Below, one piece after another: positions 1 to 9,174 of a stretch of 64,000 bases of DNA. The stretch covers positions 2,853,501 through 2,917,500 of the forward strand of contig NZ_CP146100.1 of NCBI RefSeq assembly GCF_037023755.1, in the 5' to 3' direction. Every line of letters begins with the position of its first letter. Position 1 is the first letter of the stretch. The notes beneath the pieces are model-generated. The model saw nothing but the letters and a program-made list of their open reading frames with translations, was not told the DNA's origin and did no database searches. Source of the stretch: Saccharopolyspora sp. SCSIO 74807. GTDB lineage: Bacteria; Actinomycetota; Actinomycetes; Mycobacteriales; Pseudonocardiaceae. The translations under genes and the position numbers were made by a program.

Positions 1-78
1 GGCGGCTACTTCACCGTCACACCCGCGCAGTGGGCGGGCTTCGTCCAGCGCATCAAGCGCGGCGAGTTCGACCGCTGA
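1..78 (+). CDS. DUF397 domain protein, C-terminal fragment
   Basis: Only the last 25 codons are in the window; the start lies to the left. The reading ends with the pattern FTVTP-x-QW-x2-F-x6-GEFD-R before TGA, the usual C-terminal end of the small actinobacterial DUF397 family. These proteins are normally 60-80 residues long and are encoded next to XRE-DUF5753 regulators; they are thought to act with those regulators in development and antibiotic control. No partner regulator is visible because the window starts here. Family assignment rests on a short tail, so it is probable rather than certain. Confidence 0.7.
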   Translation, partial: GGYFTVTPAQWAGFVQRIKRGEFDR

Positions 79-298
79 TCCCGTAGCGCGCGCCCGAGGC
101 ATCGGAGTTCCCGGCGCGCCGGAATCCACCAGATCCGGGCGGGTCGCCAGATCCGCACCCGCTCGGCCGGCATTATCCGATCTGGATTATTCCGCTGTTG
201 ATCACCGGAAAATGCTCCGATCCGGGGCTTGATCACGGGTGCTCGGCGCAAATACTGCGAATTGCGTCTCACCCGGATGGCCGCGGCGGCGGACCGCA

Positions 299-1777
299 TT
301 AATCCTCCGGGTGGCTGGGTTCGAGGAACGGGGCGACCAGTCCCGGAACGGTCTGCTCGGCGAACTCCAGACCCGCTCCTGCCGCCACGTCCGGCACCGT
401 GCAGCGGCCCGTCCCGGCCGCGGTCGTGGCGACGACGTCCAGCAGTCCGGCGCGGCGCTGGAACAACGACTGCTCGAAGCGCCAGCCGATGATCCCGCTG
501 CGCTGCAGCGCCACCGTTCTCCGCAGCCCGCTTCCCCGCCGCGCCAGTAGAAACCGACCGTGCAGCCGGTGCCCGAGGTTGCGGTAGGCGTCGACGGCGA
601 ACGCGGCCGCGACCGCGACGCTCAGCGCGGCCACCACTACCGCTAGCCACCAGGGGATCCAGCCGAGCGCGGCGGCGGTGATCACGAAGGCTGCGAACGG
701 TGCGGCGCTGAGCGATCCCCAGGTGAGCCGCCGCCGCAGCGCGGCACGCGGATGCGGGCGGAACTCGCCGGTGGAGGGGAATTCCGGTTCCCCCGATTCC
801 GGTTCCCGCAGCACCGCCGCGGCCACTCGCATGGCCTGCGCGCGAGGTGCCGGTGGCAGCAGCGTCTTCGCGTCCGGCTGGTTCTTGCCGTCGGCCTGCT
901 CGCTGAGCCCGGTGGCGATCGCGTTCGTGCGCGCGCCGCCGGTCCAGCGCAGCAGCAGCGGCTCGGCGACCTCCACGCCGCGAAGTCGTTGCTCCTCAAG
1001 GGAAATCGAGCGCCGGGTCAGCAACCCGCGCCGCACCCGCAGCGTGCCGGAGTCCTCCCGGGTGAGCGTGAAGTCCCACCAGAGCTCCAGCGACAGCAGG
1101 AAAGCCCCGAGCACACCGGTCAGCAGCACCGCCGCGACCGGCACCCCGATGCCCGCCCACAGCGGCACCGACCGGAACAGCTCGCCGATTTCCCCGTACA
1201 GCCCGAACTTCTGCAACACGTCCGAGAGCGAACCGAACGCGGAGGCGATCGCGCCCCACACCGCCAGCATCATCGACAGCGTCACCGCGGAATACAGCAG
1301 CCAGGCGGGATTCAGCCGCGCCAGCGGAGCATCCTGACCGTCCGAAGTGGACGGAAGTAGGTCGGTGCGGATCCGGTCGGCTTCGCCGCGCGCGACCGCG
1401 TCCAGCTTGAACTCGTCCGCTCCTTGCGCCCCGGTGCCGATCTTGACCACGGCGAGCCCGAGCAGGCGGTGCACCGGATCGGCGGTCAGGTCCACGCTGC
1501 GGATGCGCTCGCGCGGCAGCGAGCGGTGGTTGCGCGAAACCACTCCGCTGCGCAGTTCGACCCGCTCGTCGGTGATCCGGTAGCTGGTCGCGTACCACTC
1601 GAGCGCCCGGGACAGCACCAGCAGCGCCGCGATCGCCGAATACACCTGGGCGACGTTGCGCACCGCGTCCGCTCCCGCTCCGGCGATCAGCATCACCGCG
1701 ATGGTCGGCACGATCGGCGCCAGCACCAGGATGGCCAGCGCGGCCACGATCCGGCCGTCCAGCTTCTGCCAGCTCAT
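299..1777 (-). CDS. Three-repeat bacterial PH (YdbT-like) membrane protein
   Basis: A 492-residue membrane protein with bacterial pleckstrin-homology (bPH2, DUF304) repeats. Hydrophobic segments lie near residues 10-30, 40-57, 160-180, 205-230 and 345-385. Each soluble part resembles YdbT/YdbS family members, for example the stretch YRITDERVELRSGVVSR near residue 66, with equivalents around residues 240 and 400. Function in this family is unclear; envelope stress or export of antibacterials has been proposed. The ATG was chosen because it overlaps the stop codon of the upstream PH gene as ATGA, indicating translational coupling. The reading frame continues further upstream but only antisense to that gene, so the longer form is rejected. 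Confidence 0.85.
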   Translation of the reverse strand: MSWQKLDGRIVAALAILVLAPIVPTIAVMLIAGAGADAVRNVAQVYSAIAALLVLSRALEWYATSYRITDERVELRSGVVSRNHRSLPRERIRSVDLTADPVHRLLGLAVVKIGTGAQGADEFKLDAVARGEADRIRTDLLPSTSDGQDAPLARLNPAWLLYSAVTLSMMLAVWGAIASAFGSLSDVLQKFGLYGEIGELFRSVPLWAGIGVPVAAVLLTGVLGAFLLSLELWWDFTLTREDSGTLRVRRGLLTRRSISLEEQRLRGVEVAEPLLLRWTGGARTNAIATGLSEQADGKNQPDAKTLLPPAPRAQAMRVAAAVLREPESGEPEFPSTGEFRPHPRAALRRRLTWGSLSAAPFAAFVITAAALGWIPWWLAVVVAALSVAVAAAFAVDAYRNLGHRLHGRFLLARRGSGLRRTVALQRSGIIGWRFEQSLFQRRAGLLDVVATTAAGTGRCTVPDVAAGAGLEFAEQTVPGLVAPFLEPSHPED

Positions 1778-2280
1778 GTCGCGTCTCCTCGCGCGGCCTG
1801 GGTCTTCGTGGTGAGCCGGGTGACCAGCTCGGCGGCAACGTGCTGGTCGAGCGCGTCGATGCGCAACGGCCCGGCCGCGGATGCGGTGGTCACGGTGACG
1901 CTGGAGAGCCCGAACAGGCGCTGCACCGGCCCGCGCACGGTGTCCACGGTCTGGATCCGCGACATCGGCGCGATCCGCCACTCCTGGCGCAGCCAGCCCG
2001 CCGCGGTGTAGACGGCTTCGTCGGTGGTTTCCCAGCGGTGCACCCGGTAACTCCACTGCGGTCGCACCACCACGTACGGCAGTGCGACAACTGCGACGAC
2101 AGCGAGCCCGAGCAGCAGCCACGGCCTGGCCGGAGCGATCAGGGCCGCCAGCACGCCGAGCGCGCCGAGCAGCGGCACGGCCACGACCAAGGCTTGCACC
2201 GTCCACCAGCCGATGGAGCGGCGGTCGACCGGGTTGCGGGGCGGGCGCAGCCGCACCCCGCCTTCCTCCGCTGTGGACAC
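1774..2280 (-). CDS. Single-repeat bacterial PH (YdbS-like) membrane protein
   Basis: A 168-residue protein with two hydrophobic segments near residues 25-75 followed by one bPH2 domain (around YRVHRWETTDEAVYTAAGWLR and the R-I-Q-T-V-D motif). It pairs with the downstream three-repeat protein in the usual YdbS-YdbT arrangement, with a 4-base overlap. The GTG start is preferred because GGAG lies about 8 bases upstream; an ATG 21 bases further upstream would overlap the preceding glycosyltransferase gene and has no clear Shine-Dalgarno sequence. Its role is unknown beyond membrane association. Confidence 0.82.
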   Translation of the reverse strand: MSTAEEGGVRLRPPRNPVDRRSIGWWTVQALVVAVPLLGALGVLAALIAPARPWLLLGLAVVAVVALPYVVVRPQWSYRVHRWETTDEAVYTAAGWLRQEWRIAPMSRIQTVDTVRGPVQRLFGLSSVTVTTASAAGPLRIDALDQHVAAELVTRLTTKTQAARGDAT

Positions 2281-2293
2281 TCGATTTCTCCGA

Positions 2294-3793
2294 TCAGGCA
2301 AGGCTTCGCACCTGTTCCCAGACTTGCGGCCAGGGTTGTTCGCGGCCGGTGAGCAGCCACACCGGGATGTCGCCGCCGCGGACCAGCCGCGTCTGCGCGA
2401 ACAGCGGCCGCCACTCGTCGACCTCCTTGCCTACCAGCAGGATGTTGTCCGCCTGCGGCCCGGGAGGCCCGAAGAACCCGTAGCCGCGGTGCGCGCTGCG
2501 CGCCAGCGGCAGGCCGGACTCGGCGGAGTGCGCGTCGAGCATCGCAGCGGGCACGTAGCTGCCGGTGACCAGTGCGGTCCGTTCCCGGACCCCGGCGGGA
2601 AGCGCTCGGTACTCGGCCGCGGTGTACTCGGTGATGGTGCGGTCCAGTGGTTTGGCGGGATCTCCCATGGCGACCGTGGACAGCCAGACCATCCCGCCCG
2701 CGGTGAGCACGGCGGCCACGCCGACCGGCCAGCGCACCCAGCTCCAGTTCCGGGCCCAGCTCCAGTTCCGGGACGAGTGCGCGGCCTTCGCCTCGCGTCG
2801 CCGTTGCAGGCCGACCGCTCCGGCCGCCACGAGGACTCCGTACATGCCGATCAGGTAGTACGGCCGCCCGCTGGTGACGACGTAGAACACGTACTGCACG
2901 AGGAAAGCGGCCGCGATGAACCGGTAAGGCCGCATGTCCTTGCCGAACAACATCCGCCCGATGCCGCAGAGCAGCAGCGGCACGCCGAGCACACCGGCGG
3001 AGACGATTCCTCCGACGGCCATCCCTCGCCTGCCGTTGCTCAGCGAAGGCGTCTCCTCGGTGACGACCTGGCCCATCGCCAGCTGCGGCCACCCGTGCGC
3101 CGCCTGCCAGATCAGCGTCGGTGCCGCGATGATCAGCGCGATCCCGACTCCGGCCCAGAACATCGGCCGCCGCAGCAGCCGCCGCGGTCCGAACACCAGC
3201 ACGCAGCCCAGCAATGCCGCGCACAGCAGGGCGATCTGGAACTTCGTCTGCATCGTCACGCCGATCACCGCGCCCATGGCGAGCAGCAGCCGATCGTCGG
3301 CGCGGTCCTCGGCGTCCAGCCGCAGCCAGCGCACCAGCAACCACGTCAGCACCATCCACAATGGAACTTCCATGGCGTAGGGCGTGAGCCAGTGCGCGGT
3401 GAGCGCGGTCCAGGTCCCGGTGGCGAAGGCCAGCGCGGTGAGCAGCTGAGCCCGCCGATCACCGCCGAACTCGCGCGCCAGCATCCCGGCCAGCAGCACA
3501 CCGGTGGCCGAGATCAGCGTCATCACCACCCGCGGCAACAGCTGCACGCCCGGCGCCAGCCACTCCAACGCCCCGGCCAGCAGCGGAGCCATCGGCGGCT
3601 GGTCGACGTAGCCGAAGTCCAGGTGGTACCGGCCGATCGCGAGCATGTAAGCCTCGTCGAGCCAGTAGCCGCCGAACGCGCTCGCGATCGCGTGCAAGGC
3701 CGTGAACACCGCGGCGATCAGCAGGACCGGCCGCCACGCGAGCGACGGTCGGCCGGGCGGCGCCGACCTCTCCGGTGCGAGCACTGCTTGCAT
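2294..3793 (-). CDS. GT39/ArnT-like membrane glycosyltransferase
   Basis: About 499 residues with many hydrophobic helices. The first luminal loop carries GGYWLDEAYMLAIGR followed by YVDQPPMAPLLA, the hallmark of the protein-mannosyltransferase/ArnT superfamily (PMT_2), where the Asp-Glu pair is catalytic and the sugar comes from a polyprenyl-phosphate donor. The acceptor cannot be predicted. The ATG has GGGGG just upstream; an ATG 36 bases earlier lacks a Shine-Dalgarno sequence. The gene ends shortly before the PH gene and is probably co-transcribed with it. Bases 2737-2772 are a perfect 18-bp tandem duplication that repeats an NWSW motif in the protein. It is divergent from the two-component operon. 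Confidence 0.85.
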   Translation of the reverse strand: MQAVLAPERSAPPGRPSLAWRPVLLIAAVFTALHAIASAFGGYWLDEAYMLAIGRYHLDFGYVDQPPMAPLLAGALEWLAPGVQLLPRVVMTLISATGVLLAGMLAREFGGDRRAQLLTALAFATGTWTALTAHWLTPYAMEVPLWMVLTWLLVRWLRLDAEDRADDRLLLAMGAVIGVTMQTKFQIALLCAALLGCVLVFGPRRLLRRPMFWAGVGIALIIAAPTLIWQAAHGWPQLAMGQVVTEETPSLSNGRRGMAVGGIVSAGVLGVPLLLCGIGRMLFGKDMRPYRFIAAAFLVQYVFYVVTSGRPYYLIGMYGVLVAAGAVGLQRRREAKAAHSSRNWSWARNWSWVRWPVGVAAVLTAGGMVWLSTVAMGDPAKPLDRTITEYTAAEYRALPAGVRERTALVTGSYVPAAMLDAHSAESGLPLARSAHRGYGFFGPPGPQADNILLVGKEVDEWRPLFAQTRLVRGGDIPVWLLTGREQPWPQVWEQVRSLA

Positions 3794-3980
3794 GGTTCCC
3801 CCAAAGGTCCTTGCGCGATTCGCCGCCATTCCAGGACATCGGGCGCTGGCGGTGCGACGGCGCTTGGTACCTGAAGGTAGCGACCTCCGGTGATCACCGG
3901 TGCAACTTTCGTAGGTTCCGCCACCGACGACGGTGGGTTTCCGCGGCCGTTCGCGCCCGCACGGCGGCTACCGTGAGCCC

Positions 3981-5228
3981 GTGCGACGTCCGATCTGGCG
4001 GTACCTGTGGGATTCGCCGCGTGCAGCGGTGTTCGACGTGGCGCTGGTCGCGGTCCTGCTGCCGCTCGGCCCGATCCTGGCGAGCTTCTACCCGCCGGAT
4101 CTGCCGCCGCAGGACTACAGCTGGATGGGCGGGCGCTGGGTCGCCCAGCTGCTGATGCACCTGTTCACCGTGAGCTTGCTGGTGCGGCGGCGATTCCCGT
4201 TCGCGCTGCTGTGCGCGGGCGCGGCGGCGATGCTGCTGCACGCCGCGACCTTTTCCGCGGGCATCGGCGCGTTCCTGCCGATGAACCAGCGCACCGACCC
4301 GTGGATGCCGGGTGTGCTCCCGTTCGTGCTCTACGCGTTCGCCGCCTACGAAACCGGCCGGAAGCGGCAGATCACCGGTTGGGTGCTGGTCGGTGTCGTC
4401 GTGCTCACCGCGCTGCGGCTGTGGACGAATCCGGACAGCGAGACGATGAGCAATGCTTTCTGGATCACCGCGTTCCCGCCGGTGCTGGGCGCGTGGATCG
4501 CGGCGCGGCGCAAGCTGGTCACCGCGTTGCGGGACCGCGCGGAACGCGCCGAGCGCGAACAGGAGCTGCTCGCCGAGCAGGCCCGCGCGGACGAGCGGGC
4601 GAAGATGGCCGCCGAGATGCACGACGTGGTCACGCACCGGGTGAGCTTGATGGTGCTGCAGGCCGGCGCGCTCGGCGTCACCGCGCAGGACGAGCCGACC
4701 CGCTCCGCCGCCGAGGAACTGCGCTCCGGCGGCTGCCAGGCATTGGACGAGTTGCGCGACTTCATCGGCGTGCTGCGCTCCGGCGGCGAGGACTCGCCGG
4801 ACGAGTCGGAGCGCTCCGCGTTGCCGGACCTGTCCGGGCTGATCGCCGAGACCGAGGCGGTGGGCATCCCGGTGCGGCTGACCGAGCAGGGCGGAACCGC
4901 GGGAGTCGCGCCGCTGGTCAGCCGCACCGCCTATCGCGTGGTGCAGGAGGCGTTGACGAACGTGCACAAGCACGCGCCCGATTCCGAGGTCGACGTCGGC
5001 GTGGTCTACGACGGCGAACGGGTGCTGCTGACCGTGCGGAACACTCCACCGGCCGGCGACCACGAGCTGGCGGGCAGCGGTTCCGGCGCGGGCTTGCAAG
5101 GGCTGGGGCAGCGGGTGGAACTCGTCGGCGGCACCTTCCGGGCCGGTCCGCTGCCGGACGGGGGTTTCGAGGTCAGTGCCATACTCCCTGCGTACGTGCC
5201 CACTGCCGAAGCCGGCTCGGACGGCTAG
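3981..5228 (+). CDS. NarL/DesK-type sensor histidine kinase
   Basis: A 415-residue membrane kinase. The N-terminal half has about five hydrophobic helices (residues 17-145), then a coiled linker rich in R/E (180-205), a HisKA_3 dimerisation domain with the H-box EMHDVVTHR (His214) and a C-terminal HATPase_c domain with the N-box YRVVQEALTNVHKHA and a G-rich segment GSGSGAGLQGLGQR. It should phosphorylate the response regulator encoded 22 bases downstream. The signal is unknown; the sensing part is entirely membrane-embedded. GTG at 3981 is chosen because the alternative upstream ATG gives a charged extension without homologous character; no strong Shine-Dalgarno sequence is visible. Confidence 0.9.
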   Translation: MRRPIWRYLWDSPRAAVFDVALVAVLLPLGPILASFYPPDLPPQDYSWMGGRWVAQLLMHLFTVSLLVRRRFPFALLCAGAAAMLLHAATFSAGIGAFLPMNQRTDPWMPGVLPFVLYAFAAYETGRKRQITGWVLVGVVVLTALRLWTNPDSETMSNAFWITAFPPVLGAWIAARRKLVTALRDRAERAEREQELLAEQARADERAKMAAEMHDVVTHRVSLMVLQAGALGVTAQDEPTRSAAEELRSGGCQALDELRDFIGVLRSGGEDSPDESERSALPDLSGLIAETEAVGIPVRLTEQGGTAGVAPLVSRTAYRVVQEALTNVHKHAPDSEVDVGVVYDGERVLLTVRNTPPAGDHELAGSGSGAGLQGLGQRVELVGGTFRAGPLPDGGFEVSAILPAYVPTAEAGSDG

Positions 5229-5250
5229 GCGTTCTGCAGGAGGCCCAGCG

Positions 5251-5910
5251 GTGAGCGAGCCCGTCCGCGTGGTCGTGGTCGACGACGAGCCGATGGTGTG
5301 CGCGCACCTGCGCACGATCCTCGGTTCCGCCCCGGACATCGAAGTCGTCGACGACGCGCAGGACGGCGCGGCCGCCGTGGAATCAGTGGTGCGGCACCGG
5401 CCGCGGGTGGTGCTGATGGACCTGCGGATGCCCGGGGTGGACGGGCTCACCGCCACCGAGCGGATCAGCCGGCTGCCCGACCCGCCCGCCGTGGTCGCGC
5501 TGACCACGTTCGACGCGGACCAGTACGTGTTGCGCGCGTTGCGGGCCGGTGCCTCGGGATTCCTGGTCAAGTCCACGCCGCCGGAGGATCTGCTCGGCTT
5601 GGTGCGGGTCGCTGCGGACGGGCACACCGTGCTCTCACCGCAGGCCGCGCAGCGGCTGGTGGCCGCGTCCTCCGGCGAGCAGGGTGCCCGGCAGCGGGCG
5701 CTGCGGCTGGTGCGGGAGCTGACCGAGCGGGAGGTGGAGGTGCTCACCGGTCTCGGCGAAGGCCTGTCGAACGCGCAGATCGGGCAGCGGCTGCACCTGT
5801 CCGAGGCGACGGTGAAGGGCTACGTCTCGCGGATGCTGGTCAAGCTCGACTGCGGCAACCGCGTGCAGGCCGGGCTGCTGGCTTACGAGGCGGGGCTCAT
5901 CGCACGCTGA
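5251..5910 (+). CDS. NarL/FixJ-family response regulator
   Basis: A 219-residue two-domain regulator. The receiver has the acidic pair Asp11-Asp12, the phosphoacceptor in VLMDLRMPG (Asp57) and the conserved Lys in GFLVKSTPP. The C-terminal LuxR HTH contains LTEREVEVLTGLGEGLSNAQIG and ATVKGYVSRMLVKL. The start is GTG preceded by GCAGGAGG at good distance; a longer form would overlap the kinase gene. It forms a cognate pair with the histidine kinase directly upstream. Target genes cannot be inferred; the divergent glycosyltransferase/PH operon is the nearest candidate. Confidence 0.93.
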   Translation: MSEPVRVVVVDDEPMVCAHLRTILGSAPDIEVVDDAQDGAAAVESVVRHRPRVVLMDLRMPGVDGLTATERISRLPDPPAVVALTTFDADQYVLRALRAGASGFLVKSTPPEDLLGLVRVAADGHTVLSPQAAQRLVAASSGEQGARQRALRLVRELTEREVEVLTGLGEGLSNAQIGQRLHLSEATVKGYVSRMLVKLDCGNRVQAGLLAYEAGLIAR

Positions 5911-5992
5911 CACACCGAAAACTACAACTCGATGCACCAAAAGCTTCATCGGAAGTAGCAAACGTTGCGCAAGCGGCGTATGGTTCGGTGTC

Positions 5993-6751
5993 ATGAAGGT
6001 GTTTGAGGCCATGTCCCGCCTGGCTGAGGTGAGCAGCGACCAGTGGGGGCTGCTCACCACCGCGCAGGCCGGTGAGCTCGGCGTGAACACCACGACGCTG
6101 GTGCGCCTGGTCGAAGCCGGGCTGCTGACGCAGGTGCGCCACGGCGTGTACGCGGTGTCCGCCGGCGAGATGACCGGCCACCAAGACGAGAAGGCGGTGT
6201 GGCTGAAGCTCAACCCGAGCCAGCCCGGCTGGCGGCGGCCGAAGCTCGATCGCGACGGTGGGGTCGTCTCGCATCGCTCGGCAGCGCTGCTGCACGGACT
6301 CGGCGATCTGGTCGTGCCACGCATCGAGATGACGGTGCCGCGCCGCCGCCGCGTCCGGGACACCTCCGTCCGGCTGCGGCGCGCTGAGCTGCCCGAAGAC
6401 GACGTGACGCTCGTCGACGGACTGCCGATCACGACCGTGCTGCGCACGATCGTCGATCTGATGGCCGATCGCGTGGACGCCAGCCATCTCGCGCAGGTCA
6501 TCCAGGAAGCCGACCGGGCGGGCAAGGTCGATCTCGATGAGCTCGCCGACCGCGCCGCGCCTTACGCACGGCGCTATGGGGTCACCGGCCGCGACGGGCG
6601 AGCGCTGCTCGAGCATCTGCGCAGCCACATCGATGCTGTTCGGACGACCGGACTCGACAAGGTGCGGAGCCTTCTCGCGGAACAACAGCGAATAGCAGAA
6701 GCGCTGAGCGAAGCAATGCTGAACCTGGACACAAGCGTGCACTCGAAATAG
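5993..6751 (+). CDS. AbiEi-family antitoxin (type IV toxin-antitoxin)
   Basis: 252 residues. The N-terminus is the winged-helix AbiEi antitoxin domain (residues 10-60, LLTTAQAGELGVNTTTLVRL then VRHGVYAVS), followed by the larger conserved AbiEi region containing VSHRSAALLHGLGDL and TTVLRTIVDL. In the family this protein represses its own promoter and counters the nucleotidyltransferase toxin encoded next to it without necessarily binding the toxin. The toxin gene begins 18 bases downstream, so the two form an operon. The region between the response regulator and this gene (5911-5992) is short and comparatively AT-rich and probably carries the promoter. Confidence 0.88.
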   Translation: MKVFEAMSRLAEVSSDQWGLLTTAQAGELGVNTTTLVRLVEAGLLTQVRHGVYAVSAGEMTGHQDEKAVWLKLNPSQPGWRRPKLDRDGGVVSHRSAALLHGLGDLVVPRIEMTVPRRRRVRDTSVRLRRAELPEDDVTLVDGLPITTVLRTIVDLMADRVDASHLAQVIQEADRAGKVDLDELADRAAPYARRYGVTGRDGRALLEHLRSHIDAVRTTGLDKVRSLLAEQQRIAEALSEAMLNLDTSVHSK

Positions 6752-6769
6752 CACTGACGAGACGAGCCC

Positions 6770-7699
6770 GTGGTGACAAACCCGTACCGCAGCCCGCAAG
6801 CGCTCCGTGCCGCGCTGCACAAACGCGCCAATGCCGCCGCTTCGGCCGAAGGCGTCGACACCAACGAGATTCTTCGCCGCTTCTACCTGGCCAGACTGCT
6901 TGCGCGGGTATTCGTCGATGATCCGCACGGGTGGTTGCTCAAGGGCGGGCAAGCGTTGCTGGTCCGCTACCCGGATGCTCGCCACTCGCGCGACATCGAT
7001 CTCTTCTATCGACCGGATGAAGGACGTTTGGACGACGCGGTCAAGGCGTTGCGCCGGGCGGCGGGGCTCGAACTCGGAGACTTCTTGCGTTTCGAGCACT
7101 ACGACACGACGCGGGAGACCCAAGGGCGGATCGCCCGTCGCGTGCGATTCCAGCCGTACTTGGGCGGCAAGCCCGTTGTGATGGTCAGCGTCGACCTCGT
7201 AGCTGACCTGGCTCCGTTGGGAGAACCCGGTGTCCGGCAGTTGAACCCGCCGATCGACCTCGATCTCGGTGCGGACACCTGGCCCAACGTTCTCCTATAC
7301 CCGTTGCCGGACCATGTCGCGGACAAGATCTGCGCGTTGTACGAGCAGTACGGCTGCACCGGTTCGACCCGGCTCAAAGACCTGGTCGACCTCGTCGTCA
7401 TCGCGTTGCGTGACCCGCTCGACGGGCGGGTGGCCCGGGATGCGCTGCAGGCTGAGGCGAACCGCCGGCGTGACGCGGGAACGTTGCAGGCGCTGCCGGT
7501 GCGGTTCACCGTGCCGGATCGGAAGGTCTGGGAGAGCGGATACCAACGCGAGGCGGCCGGTGTGCCTGGACTCGGCGAGTACCGGCGGTTGAGCGAAGCC
7601 GTCGAGCTGGTCGACCGTTTCGTGACGCCGTTGCTCGCCGCTGAATCGCCTGGACGCTGGGATCCGGTCGAGTCGCACTGGATTCCGCAGCTCGAATAG
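6770..7699 (+). CDS. AbiEii/AbiGii nucleotidyltransferase toxin
   Basis: 309 residues, matching the AbiEii family of DNA polymerase beta-like nucleotidyltransferases. The signature is visible as LKGGQALLVRY followed by SRDIDLFY, the GG-x-D-x-D metal site near residues 63-85. Related AbiEii/MenT enzymes attach nucleotides to tRNA acceptor ends or other targets and stop growth or abort phage infection. It follows the AbiEi antitoxin gene at 18 bases. Start is GTG; the next codon is also GTG, so the exact first residue is uncertain by one. The usual C-terminal conserved helical part is present, so it appears intact. Confidence 0.88.
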   Translation: MVTNPYRSPQALRAALHKRANAAASAEGVDTNEILRRFYLARLLARVFVDDPHGWLLKGGQALLVRYPDARHSRDIDLFYRPDEGRLDDAVKALRRAAGLELGDFLRFEHYDTTRETQGRIARRVRFQPYLGGKPVVMVSVDLVADLAPLGEPGVRQLNPPIDLDLGADTWPNVLLYPLPDHVADKICALYEQYGCTGSTRLKDLVDLVVIALRDPLDGRVARDALQAEANRRRDAGTLQALPVRFTVPDRKVWESGYQREAAGVPGLGEYRRLSEAVELVDRFVTPLLAAESPGRWDPVESHWIPQLE

Positions 7700-8333
7700 C
7701 GCTGATCGCGCGTGATCGGCGCTGGTCGGGTGTGTCAGCGGGACCGGCCGCAGTGCAGCGGATGCTGCGCCGCGGGCACCGCTTCCGGCGCTCCGCAATC
7801 AACCTGTGATCTTCGGAGCGTGCCTGGTCAGCGCCGATTCAGTCGAGTGCGGCGAAGTCCGCCCCGAATAGGGTCTGGTATATGCCACACGGCATTGGGT
7901 AAACCGGGTGCGGCGTCCTCGGTACGACCGGCGGTCGGGGCCGGGAGGGGGACGCTTCCGCCACGGTGCGGGGACCGGTGGCGTGCGCCCCGGCCGGTGG
8001 GAGTTCCGGCCGGGGCGGCCGCGTCCCCGGCGCGTTCGGGGCGTGCCGGGGACGCGCTCCGGGTGATCCTCTCGATCCGCCGGGCTAGCTCGCAGCCGAT
8101 TCGCGGAATTCGCACAATAGGCCGCTGGAGCTGGGAAAACGGCAAATAGCGGGACTTTTGGGCGGAATGCGGCGACGTTTAAGGTTCGATCGGTTTCCCG
8201 TTGCAGCGCAGCGGACGCGGCGTTTCACCGGGAACTCCGGGTCGAGTCCGCGTTGCGCCGCGGCCGGTCGCCCGGGACATCGCCACGTCCGGGGCGCCCC
8301 ACTGCCCCGGGCGCGACTTGGAGGAGAAACGAA
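7700..8333. other. Gene-free interval with tandem GC-rich hairpins
   Basis: No convincing coding sequence in 634 bases; readable frames lack family character. Bases 7987-8016 form an 11-bp stem (gccccggccgg and its complement, 8-base loop) and 8021-8055 form a second 11-bp stem (gcgtccccggc and complement). Neither is followed by a T-run. They lie about 280 bases upstream of the secreted protease and could act as a transcription barrier, a structured 5' region or a small RNA. Confidence 0.55.
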
Positions 8334-9116
8334 ATGGTCGCTGCCCCACGCATCGCGCGGTTCGCGGGTCTCACCGCGGTCGCGCTGTCGGCTTTCGCCA
8401 CGCTGTCGGTCGGTCAGGCTTCGGCCGACGTCAACCCGTTCGTCGTCGGCGGCGAGGACGCCGAGATCGCCGATCACCCGTTCGTCGTCGCGTTGACCAC
8501 CCCGGACGGGCAGCAGTTCTGCGGCGGTTCGCTGGCGTCCCCTACGAAGGTCGTCACCGCCGCGCACTGCACCCAGGGCGAACAGCCCGCGAACGTCAAC
8601 GTGCTCAGCGGCCAGACTTCGCTGAGCGGGAACGAGGGCACGGTCTCCGAGGTCAGCGACATCTGGGTGCACCCGGACTACACCGACGCCACGCTGGGCG
8701 CCGACGTCTCGGTGCTGACGTTGTCCGCGCCGGTCCAGCAGCCCACGATCGAACTCGCCGCGGCCGACGACCCCGGCTACGCGCCGGACACCCCGGCCAC
8801 GGTCCTCGGCTGGGGCACCACCAGCGAGGGCGGCCAGAGCTCCGACCACCTGCAAAAGGCGACCGTGCCGGTGCGATCGGACGCGGACTGCTCCGCCGCG
8901 TACCAGGAGTACAAGCCGGACGCGATGGTCTGCGCCGGGCTGCCCGAGGGCGGCGTGGACGCCTGCCAGGGCGACTCCGGCGGCCCGATCGTCGCCGACG
9001 GCAGGCTGATCGGTGTCACGTCCTGGGGCGAAGGCTGCGCCCGGCCCGGCAAGCCCGGCATCTACGGCCGCGTCGGCGCCTACAACCAGGAGCTGACCGA
9101 GCAGATCAACTCCTGA
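8334..9116 (+). CDS. Secreted trypsin-like serine protease (S1)
   Basis: 260 residues. A signal peptide occupies residues 1-31 (charged start, hydrophobic core, cleavage after ASA). The S1 fold follows, with VVGG at 37-40, His78 in TAAHC, Asp124 in GADVSVL and Ser215 in CQGDSGGP. Asp209 sits six residues before the catalytic serine, the position that gives trypsin its Lys/Arg preference. The usual disulfide cysteines (63/79, 186/200, 211/235) are present. The propeptide is very short and VVGG follows Phe rather than Lys/Arg, so activation would need a non-tryptic cut. The start has GAGGAG 8 bases upstream. A strong terminator follows. Confidence 0.93.
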   Translation: MVAAPRIARFAGLTAVALSAFATLSVGQASADVNPFVVGGEDAEIADHPFVVALTTPDGQQFCGGSLASPTKVVTAAHCTQGEQPANVNVLSGQTSLSGNEGTVSEVSDIWVHPDYTDATLGADVSVLTLSAPVQQPTIELAAADDPGYAPDTPATVLGWGTTSEGGQSSDHLQKATVPVRSDADCSAAYQEYKPDAMVCAGLPEGGVDACQGDSGGPIVADGRLIGVTSWGEGCARPGKPGIYGRVGAYNQELTEQINS

Positions 9117-9129
9117 TCGCACGCACGCG

Positions 9130-9163
9130 AAAGGCGCGGGAGATCGGTTCTCCCGCGCCTTTT
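9130..9163 (+). terminator. Rho-independent terminator after the protease gene
   Basis: A 13-bp stem (aaggcgcgggaga and its complement) with a 4-base loop ends in TTTT. It lies 13 bases after the protease stop and before the convergent DUF397 gene, so it may serve both directions. Confidence 0.8.
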
Positions 9164-9174
9164 CGCAGCTGCGG

